From NCBI GenBank assembly GCA_005884575.1, contig VAWW01000024.1:1-55963 (forward strand): DNA of 55,963 nucleotides. The letters run 5' to 3'. The notes under the pieces were generated by a model. The model worked only from the letters and a program-made list of their open reading frames with translations, was not told the DNA's origin and did no database searches. The translations under genes and the position numbers were made by a program. The DNA is from Actinomycetota bacterium. Lineage in GTDB: Bacteria > Actinomycetota > Thermoleophilia > Gaiellales > Gaiellaceae. The first letter of the stretch is position 1. Each line of letters starts with the position of its first letter. Below, in pieces: positions 37,286-45,352 of the stretch.

Positions 37286-37397
37286 GAACCGCGCCCGCTG
37301 CTCGTGAAGCCGCCGCGACTCCGGGTTGCGCTCGACGTAGCGGCGCTCCGCGTCGGCGACGAGCGCGGCGAGATCGCTGACGCCGGCGGTCGCTATC

Positions 37398-37886
37398 TCA
37401 GGATTTCCGCTCGAAGCGGCAGTCGTACGTGGACGCCACCTTCAGCAGCGTGTCGTGCAGCTTCGCGCGTTCCTTCTCGTCGAGCGGCGCCAGGAACGCC
37501 TCCTCGAGGCGCTTGCCGATCGCACGCAGCCGCACCAGCTGCCGCTTGCCCTCCGCGGTAAGGCTGACCATATGGCGGCGCCGGTCCTCCGGATCCCGGC
37601 GGCGCTCGATCAGGCCGCGCTCCTCCAGGTCGTCGAGCACGCCGACGAGCTGGCTCCGGTCGAGGCCGAGCGCGTCCGCGATCGTGGCCTGGCTCGTGCG
37701 CGACTCCTCCCCGACCATCGCGAGGACGCTGTACTGGTACATCGAGAAGCCCGCGGCCTCGAATTCCTCGAGCGCCCGGCCCTTGATCGCGTAGCCGAGC
37801 CGCCCCAGCAGGAAGACGGTGCTGGCAAGGAGCTCCTTGGCGAGAACCGGCGGCCGGCGCTCGATCTCTGGTAACGGAGTGGTCAC
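37398..37886 (-). CDS. MarR-family transcriptional regulator
   Basis: A 162-residue winged-helix repressor: dimerisation helices at both ends, recognition region TSQATIADALGLDRSQLVGV, and wing ERRRDPEDRRRHMVSLT. MarR proteins usually repress themselves and a neighbour and release DNA when binding a small phenolic or amphipathic ligand. A paired operator lies in the gap to the divergent exporter. The aminotransferase gene follows in the same direction. Confidence 0.92.
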   Translation of the reverse strand: MTTPLPEIERRPPVLAKELLASTVFLLGRLGYAIKGRALEEFEAAGFSMYQYSVLAMVGEESRTSQATIADALGLDRSQLVGVLDDLEERGLIERRRDPEDRRRHMVSLTAEGKRQLVRLRAIGKRLEEAFLAPLDEKERAKLHDTLLKVASTYDCRFERKS

Positions 37887-37905
37887 GGGATTAGCGTAGC
37901 GCGTT

Positions 37906-37946
37906 CAATCGTTGGTAGGTTGTATCGTGGAAGAAGTCAACGATTG
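37906..37946. promoter_or_regulatory. Paired MarR-type operator
   Basis: CAATCGTTG (37906-37914) and CAACGATTG (37938-37946) are perfect inverted copies, and each is itself a CAANNNTTG palindrome. Their centres are 32 bp apart, about three DNA turns, so two MarR dimers could bind one face. A TTGACT that could serve as the marR -35 overlaps the right site. The pair lies in the 69-bp gap between marR and the exporter. Confidence 0.65.
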
Positions 37947-37955
37947 GAGTGTCCA

Positions 37956-39416
37956 ATGAGTGTCCAGCAAGACCGGAAGCGCTGGCTCGCACTGGCGGTG
38001 ATCGTCGCCGCCCAGTTCATGGTTGTCCTCGATGTCGCGATCGTGAACGTCGCCCTGCCGTCGATCAAGACCGATCTCCACTTCAGCGAGTCGAACCTGC
38101 AGTGGGTGATCACGGCCTATTCAATCCTCTTTGGCGGCGTGCTGCTGCTCGGGGGCCGGCTCGCCGACATCCTCGGCCGGCGCAGGCTATTCATCGTCGG
38201 CCTCGCCCTCTTCACGGTCAGCTCGCTGCTCGACGGCCTCGCCTGGTCGGAGGGTTCGCTGATCGCGTTCCGCGCGCTCCAGGGACTCGGTGCGGCGCTG
38301 GTCTCGCCGGCCGCGCTGTCGATCCTGACGACGACCTTCGCCGAGGGACGCGAGCGCAACCTCGCCCTCGGCATCTGGGGCGCCGTCTCGGGCAGCGGAG
38401 CCGCAGCGGGCGTGCTGCTCGGCGGCGCGCTGACGAGCGCGTTCAGCTGGTCGTGGATCTTCTTCGTCAACATCCCCGTCGGCGTGCTCGTGCTCGCGGT
38501 CACCCCGCTGCTCGTCCGCGAGAGCCGCGCGGTGCTGAACCACCGCCATTTCGACGCCGCCGGCGCCGTGTCGATCACGTCCGGGCTGATGCTGCTCGTC
38601 TATGCGATGACCCGTGCGACGCAGCACGGCTGGGGAACGACGGAGACGATCGGGCTGATCGCCGCTTCGGTGGCGCTCATCCTCGCGTTCGTGGTGATCG
38701 AGTTCCGCTCGAAGGCCCCGCTCCTGCCGCTCGCGATCTTCAAGCTGCGCACGCTCGCGGGATCGAACGCGGCGGGCCTGCTTCTCGGGGCCGCGCTCTT
38801 CTCGCAGTTCTTCCTGCTGACGCTCTACATGCAGCAGGTGCTCCACTACTCGGCGCTGCAGACCGGCGTGGCGTACGTCGCCCTGACGCTCACGATCATC
38901 AGCTTCTCGGGCGTCGCTCAGGCGCTCGCGACACGCGTGGGCGTCCGCCCGCTCCTCCCGCTCGGGATGGTGCTCGCAGCGGGCGCGCTCGTCCTCTACG
39001 CGCAGCTGCCGGTGCACGGTCACTACTTCTGGGATCTGTTCCCGGCGTTCATCGTCAGCGGATTCGGACTCGCGCTCGCCTTCGTGCCGATGTCGATCGG
39101 GGCGCTCGCCGGCGTGCCGTCGTCCGAGGCGGGCATCGCCTCCGGGCTCCTCAACACGAGCCAGCAGATCGGCGGAGCGATCGGAGTCGCCGTCGCTACG
39201 ACGATCGCGACGACGTTCACGGGCCATTACGTCAGCTCGCACCCCGGTGTCGGCGCGCTGAGCGGCGCCGCGCTGACGCACGGCTTCCAGATCACCTTCT
39301 ACGTGCTCGCGGCGATCGCGCTCGCCGGCGCGGTCGTATCGGGTGTGCTGATCGAGTCGCGGGCGAAGGCGGCCGAGGTCGAGACCGTCGAGGATCTCGC
39401 GCTCGAGGCGGCCTGA
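37956..39416 (+). CDS. MFS drug-export permease, DHA2 (EmrB/QacA) family
   Basis: A 486-residue proton-antiport exporter with 14 predicted helices. DHA2 motifs are AQFMVVLDVAIVNVALPSI in helix 1, GGRLADILGRRRLF (motif A) and GIASGLLNTSQQIGGAIGVA late in the protein. ATG at 37956. It should be repressed by the divergent MarR protein through the operator at 37906-37946. The substrate is unknown. Confidence 0.93.
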   Translation: MSVQQDRKRWLALAVIVAAQFMVVLDVAIVNVALPSIKTDLHFSESNLQWVITAYSILFGGVLLLGGRLADILGRRRLFIVGLALFTVSSLLDGLAWSEGSLIAFRALQGLGAALVSPAALSILTTTFAEGRERNLALGIWGAVSGSGAAAGVLLGGALTSAFSWSWIFFVNIPVGVLVLAVTPLLVRESRAVLNHRHFDAAGAVSITSGLMLLVYAMTRATQHGWGTTETIGLIAASVALILAFVVIEFRSKAPLLPLAIFKLRTLAGSNAAGLLLGAALFSQFFLLTLYMQQVLHYSALQTGVAYVALTLTIISFSGVAQALATRVGVRPLLPLGMVLAAGALVLYAQLPVHGHYFWDLFPAFIVSGFGLALAFVPMSIGALAGVPSSEAGIASGLLNTSQQIGGAIGVAVATTIATTFTGHYVSSHPGVGALSGAALTHGFQITFYVLAAIALAGAVVSGVLIESRAKAAEVETVEDLALEAA

Positions 39417-39610
39417 TGGAACGGCTGCGCGAAGCCGACGACCTGTTCCTGCACCTGAAGGGCCTCGTGTTCGTCCGCGCTCTCCTCGAGGAGCGCGGCG
39501 CGAGCACGGCGGAGATCCAGGAGCACAGCGACGAGATCGAACGGCTGCGCGACCGCATCGCACAGCTCGTACGGACGACAGGCGGCGGCGCGCAACGCGC
39601 CGCCGCCTGA
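39416..39610 (+). CDS. Small helical protein coupled to the exporter
   Basis: A 64-residue hydrophilic protein (MERLREADDLFLHLKGLVF...) rich in charged heptad-like positions (EIQEHSDEIERLRDRIAQL), so probably a coiled coil. Its ATG overlaps the exporter stop by one base (TGATG), indicating coupled translation. I do not recognise a family. It might bind or regulate the exporter. Confidence 0.6.
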   Translation: MERLREADDLFLHLKGLVFVRALLEERGASTAEIQEHSDEIERLRDRIAQLVRTTGGGAQRAAA

Positions 39611-39665
39611 GCTCCTCGCCGCCGCTCGCCGCGATACCGGCGGTGCCCAGGGCCGGGACGTAACG

Positions 39666-40078
39666 TCACTCGACGCCTGCCCGGCTGATCAGGATGAAGC
39701 TGACGGCCAGCGCGAGCACGACGGCCGCGCTGACGCCGAGCTCGATCTGCGCGCGGTTGAACTGGGTGTCCGTGATCCCGGCCTCGAGCGTCAGCCGAGC
39801 GCCGACGCCGAGGATGTGCCGCACCGCGGAGATGATCCCGATGATCAGGAACGACCTGAGCTGGAAGTCCTCGGTCTCGAGGTGCGCGACGACGGTGCGC
39901 AGGAGCTCGAGCACGATCACGACGAACAGGACGTCGTTGATACCGGAGGTCACCTGCACGGCGAAGTGGTGTCGGTTGGTAACGAGGTGGACGCCGTCCG
40001 GGAGAGGACGACGCCGACGATCACGAGGAACACGACCGCGACGAGGTAATGGGCGAGCGTCTCGATCAGGTCGATCAC
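39666..40078 (-). pseudogene. PsiE-like membrane protein, frameshifted near 40,000
   Basis: Similar to phosphate-starvation-inducible PsiE membrane proteins: helix LIETLAHYLVAVVFLVIVGV, then LFVVIVLELLRTVVAHLE, FLIIGIISAVRHILGVGARL and a last helix ending FILISRAGVE. The first helix lies in a different frame from the rest. Adding one G to the CCGGG/CCCGG run near 40,000 joins them into one protein, so a single-base deletion (real or assembly) is likely. GTG 40078 is the first usable start for helix 1. It follows the channel gene and closes the hydrogenase operon. Confidence 0.6.
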
Positions 40079-40133
40079 GACGAGCGGCCGGTGCCTGCGC
40101 TCCAGCTGGCGGCGGCCGGGCGGGCGCGCGCAC

Positions 40134-40931
40134 TCACGTCGGCGAGGCCGCGAGCGCCTGCGTCGACCGCGCGAACGTGACGAGCAGCAGTCCCCCGACG
40201 AGGTTGCCGCCGACGGCGAGTCCGAGGTTGGAGAAGAGATCGCCGGTGCTGACGCCGGCGCCGTACCGGATGCCGAACAGCATCTCGATCGTGCTCACGA
40301 TCGCGTGGTTGAACCCACCGAGGACGATCAGGGCGCCGACCACCCAGCTCATCACGATCCGCACGCCCCCCGTCTCCGCCGCCCCCTCGACGAACCACGT
40401 CATCAGCGTCATCAGCGCTCCCGCGACGAGCGCACTCAGGAACGCCGTCAACGCGCCGTAGCCCGCGAGCCGCTCGGCGAGCTGCGTTACCGCCTGCTGC
40501 GCCGCGGCCGGCAGAAGGCCGTGGCTCGTGACGATCACCGCCAGCAGTGCGCCGCCGGCGAGATTGAGGACGAGCGTCGCGATCCAGAGCTCCGCGAGCT
40601 TCGCCCAGTCGCGGCGCCCCCGGTTCAGGCCCGCGATCGGGACGAGGAAGTTCTCCGTGAAGAGCTCGGACTTGCCGACGACGACGAACACGAACCCGAT
40701 GCCGAAGGCGAGCGCGCCGACCAGCTGGGCGGTCTGTGTGCCCGATCGAGCCGCGACGGCACCTGCGGCGAGCGCGAATGCGACGACGCCGAAGGTGACG
40801 TCGAAGCCGCCGACGAGCGCGGTCGCGGCCAGCTCCTTCACGGGCCGAGACAGCCGGCGCCTGCCTTCCTCGCGTACGCGCGCGTAGATCTCGTCGGGCT
40901 GCGCGGCGGGCGCCTCGCGCTTGCGGGTCAC
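40134..40931 (-). CDS. Formate/nitrite transporter (FNT) family channel
   Basis: A 265-residue integral membrane channel with about six helices. Family stretches are AATALVGGFDVTFGVVAFALA, GKSELFTENFLVP and SWVVGALIVLGGFNHAIVS (with the pore His). Members carry formate, nitrite, hydrosulfide or small acids. The GTG start overlaps the stop of the SIS gene (GTGA at 40928-40931), so it is translated with the hydrogenase operon. An N-terminal cytoplasmic part of ~45 residues is unusual but not unique. Confidence 0.88.
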   Translation of the reverse strand: MTRKREAPAAQPDEIYARVREEGRRRLSRPVKELAATALVGGFDVTFGVVAFALAAGAVAARSGTQTAQLVGALAFGIGFVFVVVGKSELFTENFLVPIAGLNRGRRDWAKLAELWIATLVLNLAGGALLAVIVTSHGLLPAAAQQAVTQLAERLAGYGALTAFLSALVAGALMTLMTWFVEGAAETGGVRIVMSWVVGALIVLGGFNHAIVSTIEMLFGIRYGAGVSTGDLFSNLGLAVGGNLVGGLLLVTFARSTQALAASPT

Positions 40932-42025
40932 GTCTCGACCAGCTCGCGCAGGACGTGGTACGCCGTCGCCTGGGCCTCCTGGATCCTCGGAATGTGCTGC
41001 GACGGAGTGACGACGACGTGGTCCGCGAGCTGCTCGGCGGCGATCCGGCCGCCGTCGTAGCCGACGAACGCGATCGTGCGGAGGCCGCGGGTGCGCGCCT
41101 CGGCGAGCGCCTCGATCACGTTCGACGAGCCGCCGCTCGTCGAGAGCGCAACCGCGACATCGCCCCGGCGCCCGTACGCGATCACCTGCCGCGCGAAGAG
41201 GACGTCCGGGCCGATGTCGTTCGCGAGCGCGGTCAGGATCGCGCTGTCGGCGGTCAGGTCGAGCGCGCGCCGCGCCGGCCATCCCTGGGGCGCGGCACGG
41301 AAGTCGGCGACGAGATCCATCGCGTCGGTCGCCGAGCCGCCGTTGCCGAAGGCGAGCAGCGCGGAACCCGCATCGAGGGCGTCGCGGACGGCGACGGCGG
41401 CGGCGAGCAGCGCGCTCCGCGCCCCTTCGACGGTCCGTGTGCGCAGCTCGGCGGCCTCCTCGGCCTTCATCAGCACCGAGCGGCGCACGTCCTCCTCCAC
41501 GGCCGCGAGATCGCGCGACTGCTCGCCGAGGAACGGGTAGAGGAAGCCGGACGCACCGGCGCCCGCGGTCGAGCTGCCGAGGTGGTCGAAGAACACGTGC
41601 ACGAGCTCCCAGAGGACGTGGTAGAGCGTCTCCTCGAGCTCCTGGCGGACGAACGGATCGTCGCTCGGCGGCTCGAAGGCCCAGTCGACGCCGGCGGAGA
41701 CGACGAGCCGCGGACCGTCGAAGGCGATCGTCATGTCGTGGGGAGCCGCGAGCGTCGCGACATCGTCCGGGCCGAGCGCGAGCGCCGGCAGCGCGCGCTT
41801 GCCGACGATCACCGGATGGACGAACTCGACAGCGACGTGGTGCGCGTCGGACCGGCCCTGCGGCGACGAGGCGACCGCGAGGAGCCGGCCGCCGGCGGCG
41901 AAGCGCTCCGCCATCTGCCGGCAGAGCTCTGCGATGCGTCCGGCCTCGGCCGCGAAGAAGCGCTCCCCCGCATCGAGCCGGCGCGCGAGCAGCGCGTCGA
42001 GGCCTTCGATGCGAGCGACGGTCAC
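40928..42025 (-). CDS. Double-SIS protein in the hydrogenase operon (GmhA-like C-terminus)
   Basis: A 365-residue protein. The N-terminal half (~1-150) is a diverged SIS-like domain (GRLLAVASSPQGRSDAHHVAVEF). The C-terminal half (~175-365) resembles phosphoheptose isomerase, with LLAFGNGGSATDAMDLVADF and VALSTSGGSSNVIEALAEA. SIS domains bind phosphosugars; its role beside a hydrogenase is unknown. The GTG start overlaps the hypB stop and its stop overlaps the channel start, so it is locked in the operon. Confidence 0.85.
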   Translation of the reverse strand: MTVARIEGLDALLARRLDAGERFFAAEAGRIAELCRQMAERFAAGGRLLAVASSPQGRSDAHHVAVEFVHPVIVGKRALPALALGPDDVATLAAPHDMTIAFDGPRLVVSAGVDWAFEPPSDDPFVRQELEETLYHVLWELVHVFFDHLGSSTAGAGASGFLYPFLGEQSRDLAAVEEDVRRSVLMKAEEAAELRTRTVEGARSALLAAAVAVRDALDAGSALLAFGNGGSATDAMDLVADFRAAPQGWPARRALDLTADSAILTALANDIGPDVLFARQVIAYGRRGDVAVALSTSGGSSNVIEALAEARTRGLRTIAFVGYDGGRIAAEQLADHVVVTPSQHIPRIQEAQATAYHVLRELVET

Positions 42026-42702
42026 GCCGGCTGCGCGACGCGACCCACGGCTTGGACGAGCCAGCGCCGCCATTCCTCGACGCCCTCGCCGGTGCGCGCG
42101 CTGACGAGCGCGGTCGGCATCCCCGGATGCACCGCCTCGACGTTCGCGAGCAGCTTGCCGAGATCGAAATCGAGGTGCGGGACGAGGTCGATCTTGTTCA
42201 CGAGCACGAGCTCGCAGGCGCGGAACATCAGCGGGTACTTGAGCGGCTTGTCCTCGCCCTCGGTCACGGACGAGATCATCACGCGGTGGTGCTCGCCGAC
42301 GCGGAACTCCGCCGGGCACACGAGGTTGCCGACGTTCTCGATCACGAGCAGGTCGAGCTCCTCGAGCGGGATCGACGGGATCGCCGAGCGGACCATGTTC
42401 GCGTCGAGATGGCACTCGCCGCCGAAGCCCGGGTCGGTGTTGATCTGCGTCACCGGGACGTGAAGCGACGCGAGCCGGTCGGCGTCGAGGCTGCCCTGGA
42501 CGTCGCCCTCGAGGACGCCGATGCGGATGCCCTCGAGATTCCGCACCGTGCGCTCGAGCAGGGAGGTCTTCCCCGCGCCCGGCGCGCTCATCAGGTTGAC
42601 GACCGTCACGCCCGCGTCGTCGAAGTCGGCGCGGTTGGCACGCGCGATCGTGTCGTTCGCGTCGAGGACTCCTTCGACGATCCGCACCTTCGTCCGATGC
42701 AC
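42022..42702 (-). CDS. hypB: Hydrogenase nickel-incorporation GTPase HypB
   Basis: A 226-residue GTPase that delivers nickel to the hydrogenase large subunit with HypA. P-loop in LMSAPGAGKTSLLERT (~39-46), metal site ECHLDANMV, switch/G-motif LLVIENVGNLVCP and base motif VLVNKIDLVP. The His-rich nickel store found in some HypB proteins is absent. GTG at 42702 is the first fitting start. It follows the 32-aa peptide gene by 2 bp. Confidence 0.95.
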   Translation of the reverse strand: MHRTKVRIVEGVLDANDTIARANRADFDDAGVTVVNLMSAPGAGKTSLLERTVRNLEGIRIGVLEGDVQGSLDADRLASLHVPVTQINTDPGFGGECHLDANMVRSAIPSIPLEELDLLVIENVGNLVCPAEFRVGEHHRVMISSVTEGEDKPLKYPLMFRACELVLVNKIDLVPHLDFDLGKLLANVEAVHPGMPTALVSARTGEGVEEWRRWLVQAVGRVAQPA

Positions 42703-42704
42703 GG

Positions 42705-42803
42705 CTACATCTTCTCGATCTTCAGGTAGCGGCGCAGCGACGGGACGGCCAGCGCGAGGATCGCCGCGATCGGGAGAAAGATGATTCCGAGGAGCTTCTT
42801 CAC
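42705..42803 (-). CDS. 32-residue membrane peptide (DUF6893-like)
   Basis: A tiny protein VKKLLGIIFLPIAAILALAV then PSLRRYLKIEKM: one hydrophobic helix followed by a basic tail. The pattern fits the small actinobacterial DUF6893 family as I remember it. The GTG start overlaps the protease stop (GTGA) and has AAAGG about 10 nt upstream. Its place between the maturation protease and hypB suggests a membrane anchor or assembly role; this is inference. Confidence 0.65.
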   Translation of the reverse strand: MKKLLGIIFLPIAAILALAVPSLRRYLKIEKM

Positions 42804-43621
42804 TGTCGTACCGCCTTTCGGGTCGATTTGATCTCCGCCTCGACGACCGAGCAGACGAGCGTTGCCGCCTCGTCGACGGCCGCACGTACGGGAGCGCTGA
42901 GCTCGCCGACGAGCTCCTCGTCGTGCTCGCCGTGGACGACGGTCTCCGGTTCGCACGCGACGACGAGCACGCGCGGCGGAATGCCGCCGAGCGCGCGGGC
43001 GAGCGCAATCACCCGCAGCGGATCCATGCCGTGCGTGTCGAGCACGACCTCGTCGAGGTCGAGCTCCGGCTCGATCACCGAGAGCGTCCCCGGCGCCTCG
43101 CCGCGCGGCGCCGCGTCGACGAAGACGACCGCGTCGTAGCCGTCCTGGAGCGCGTACGCGAGATCCATGCCGCGGATCCCGAAGTCGCGCACGTCGACGC
43201 CCTCCGGCAGCTCGCGCTCGGCGAGCCGGTTCGCGACCGCGACGCCGAAGCCGTCGTCGCCGAGAAAGATGTTGCCGACGCCCGCAACGAGGATCCGCGT
43301 GCCCGCGCTCGCCGCCTGCTCGTCGCCGCCCTCGACGGGCTCGATCTCGTCGAGGCGGAAGAAGAAGCGGTGGCCGAGCACGCGCGCGGCGCCGAGATCG
43401 CGGCCCGGATCGTCGTCGAGCGTCACCGTCACATGCACGCGACCTTCGTCGTCCTCTTCGAGGGATTCGACGGCGGCGAGCTTGCCGGCCAGCGCGAGAT
43501 CGAAGATGTCGCCGCCTGCGCGCGGGTGCAGGCGCACGCGGCTGCCGCGCCGGATCGTGACGCCCGCGACCTCTGCCGACGAAGGACCCGGCCGCTGGAG
43601 CTCGTCCCAGGGGTCGCTCAT
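42800..43621 (-). CDS. Hydrogenase maturation protease with extra N-terminal domain
   Basis: A 273-residue protein. Residues ~105-265 are a HycI/HyaD-type endopeptidase (VAGVGNIFLGDDGFGVAVA, with metal-binding Asp/Glu candidates, and VVLDTHGMDPLRV) that trims the C-terminus of the large subunit. Residues ~15-100 form an added beta-rich domain (VTIRRGSRVRLHPRAGGDIF ... FFFRLDEIEPV) not found in classic HycI. The fusion may steer the protease to this hydrogenase. It overlaps both neighbours by 4 bp. Confidence 0.88.
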   Translation of the reverse strand: MSDPWDELQRPGPSSAEVAGVTIRRGSRVRLHPRAGGDIFDLALAGKLAAVESLEEDDEGRVHVTVTLDDDPGRDLGAARVLGHRFFFRLDEIEPVEGGDEQAASAGTRILVAGVGNIFLGDDGFGVAVANRLAERELPEGVDVRDFGIRGMDLAYALQDGYDAVVFVDAAPRGEAPGTLSVIEPELDLDEVVLDTHGMDPLRVIALARALGGIPPRVLVVACEPETVVHGEHDEELVGELSAPVRAAVDEAATLVCSVVEAEIKSTRKAVRQ

Positions 43622-44508
43622 CGCATCACTCCGTGCAGGCGCAGCAGCTCTTCGCGGCTCAGTGCGGCGCAGCGGTCGAGGATCTCGCGCGCGCGTGGGT
43701 CGGTGGCGCGCATCTCATCCTGCTCCTCCGGCGTCAGCGACATCACGTTGAGGATCAGCATCCGGTCGATCTCCGTCGCGTCGAACAGGTCTCCTGGGCT
43801 TTCCGGTGCGATCTGCGGATAGTCGGAGAGGATGATCGGTGCGGCGAGCAGCGTGCGCTCATCGCCCACGAGCACCGGCCAGAGGCCGACGTTGTCGCAG
43901 GCGGCCGCGGCCTCCGCATGGCGTTCGGGCGGATCGGTGAGGGAGACGAACGCGCCGCGCTCCGCGCGCAGGACGACGTGCGTCGAGCAGAACGTGCGCC
44001 GCAGCGCGTCGTCGCGGTCACCGCCGTCCCAGGGCGTCTCGTTCGCGACGCGCACGGCGACGCACAGGCCGTCGCGGCGGACCTCGATCGTGCCGGCGAG
44101 CGACTCCCACGACCGAACGATCGCCGCGCCTGCGCCGAGCGGCTCCTCGGCGACTCCGCCCGCGATCGCGAACGGTCCGGGAGTGAGCTCGCGTTCGACG
44201 GCCTCGTCCCATGCGAGGTGACGCTCACCGTCGACCGTGATCTCGTCGACGCGCTGCCCATCCTGCACGGGGTCGCGCCGGACGATCTGGAGGAAGCGGA
44301 CGGTCACGTCGACGTCGCCGTCGCCCTCGAGCAGGCATTCGCAGCGGATCTCGTCGCGATCGTCGGGATGCTCGGCGCTCCGTCGCGGCGGATAGACGCC
44401 GCCGAACGTCCAGCGCTGCGCGTTCTTCGTCGCCGAGCGCGTGTACGGCCACAGGATGTAGCCCTCGTAGAGCACGGCGTCGGCGATCTGCCTCACCTGC
44501 TCGTTCAC
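43618..44508 (-). CDS. Hydrogenase-operon protein of unknown function
   Basis: A 296-residue protein not assignable to an enzyme family. N-terminal VLYEGYILWPYTRSATKN and RWTFGGVYP are distinctive; the middle is beta-rich with many acidic residues, and the C-terminus is helical (SLTPEEQDEMRATDPRAREI). No membrane segment or Cys cluster. The GTG start overlaps the DUF6084 stop. I believe similar proteins accompany group 1h hydrogenases elsewhere, but this needs a search. Confidence 0.75.
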   Translation of the reverse strand: MNEQVRQIADAVLYEGYILWPYTRSATKNAQRWTFGGVYPPRRSAEHPDDRDEIRCECLLEGDGDVDVTVRFLQIVRRDPVQDGQRVDEITVDGERHLAWDEAVERELTPGPFAIAGGVAEEPLGAGAAIVRSWESLAGTIEVRRDGLCVAVRVANETPWDGGDRDDALRRTFCSTHVVLRAERGAFVSLTDPPERHAEAAAACDNVGLWPVLVGDERTLLAAPIILSDYPQIAPESPGDLFDATEIDRMLILNVMSLTPEEQDEMRATDPRAREILDRCAALSREELLRLHGVMR

Positions 44509-45149
44509 CGCTCGAGCAGCTCCTCGATCGCCGCCTCCCAGGTCGGGTGCGTGCCGCGCGCCTTGTACGCGGCGAGGCGGTCGAAGACGTCCTGCCGGAG
44601 CCGCAGCCACGCCGCGCCGGGGAAGCTCCGCGCGATCGCCTCCTTCCAGACGCCGACCGGCAGCCGGAACTGCGCCTCGCACTCCCACGGAACCTTGGCC
44701 GTCCGGAGCTGCCCCTCGTCACCGACGTAGAAGACCGTCCCGCTGAACAACAGCTCCAGCGGCACGTCGCCGTCGCCGAGCGCGTGGAAGTACTTCGTCG
44801 CCGCGACCTCGAGGTCGTACGTGCAGGCGACCGGCAGCTCGGCGACGGTCCTGCCCTCGAACGGCGGCACGACCAGCGTCGCGTTCGTCCAGAGGAAGCT
44901 GCGCAGCGTCTCGCCCCAGCGCTCGGGCGTGCCGAAGAGCTCGACGAGCCCGTCCTCGTCCGCGGCGTCGTACGAGCGGCGCGTCGGGACGATCCGGATC
45001 TGCACGCTCAGCGCGAGGGAGCGGACCGGCAGGTCGCTCTCGATCCGCAGCGCGAACGCGAGCGTCGGAGCAGCGGCGAACCGGACGGCCTCCGCGCCTT
45101 CGACCGCGAACGCGAGCTGTGGAAGCGTCTCGGGGACACTCGAAGTCAC
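44505..45149 (-). CDS. DUF6084-like hydrogenase-operon protein
   Basis: A 214-residue soluble protein (LPQLAFAVEGAEAVRFAAAP ... LWTNATLVVPPFEGRT ... CTYDLEVAATKYFHAL ... GTVFYVGDEGQL). The pattern fits DUF6084 of actinobacterial hydrogenase loci, recalled from memory. It is probably a beta-sandwich. The GTG start overlaps the stop of the 68-aa gene, and its stop overlaps the next gene. Role unknown; assembly or partner binding is plausible. Confidence 0.72.
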   Translation of the reverse strand: MTSSVPETLPQLAFAVEGAEAVRFAAAPTLAFALRIESDLPVRSLALSVQIRIVPTRRSYDAADEDGLVELFGTPERWGETLRSFLWTNATLVVPPFEGRTVAELPVACTYDLEVAATKYFHALGDGDVPLELLFSGTVFYVGDEGQLRTAKVPWECEAQFRLPVGVWKEAIARSFPGAAWLRLRQDVFDRLAAYKARGTHPTWEAAIEELLER

Positions 45150-45352
45150 GCCGGCGGCAGGTTGGGCATGCGGGGGTCGATCGGGTTGTGCGCCTTCGGA
45201 TTGACGCCGGTCGAGCGCTCGGCCGTCACCGTCCCGTCGGGCTTGTGGCCGGGCTGCTTCTCCGTCGGCCCTTTGTTGCCCTCGTTGACGCCCCGCGTGT
45301 GCGCCGGCGTGTCGGGCTTCGCGTCGGGCTTGCCGACTCTCAGGTTTGCCAC
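45146..45352 (-). CDS. 68-residue hydrophilic hydrogenase-operon protein
   Basis: A short, probably disordered protein (MANLRVGKPDAKPDTPAHTR ... NPIDPRMPNLPPA) rich in Pro, Gly, Lys and Asn with no Cys. It overlaps the DUF5947 gene by 13 bp and the DUF6084 gene by 4 bp, so it is a real operon member. The conserved-looking ends suggest a binding peptide; no known family was recognised. Confidence 0.65.
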   Translation of the reverse strand: MANLRVGKPDAKPDTPAHTRGVNEGNKGPTEKQPGHKPDGTVTAERSTGVNPKAHNPIDPRMPNLPPA

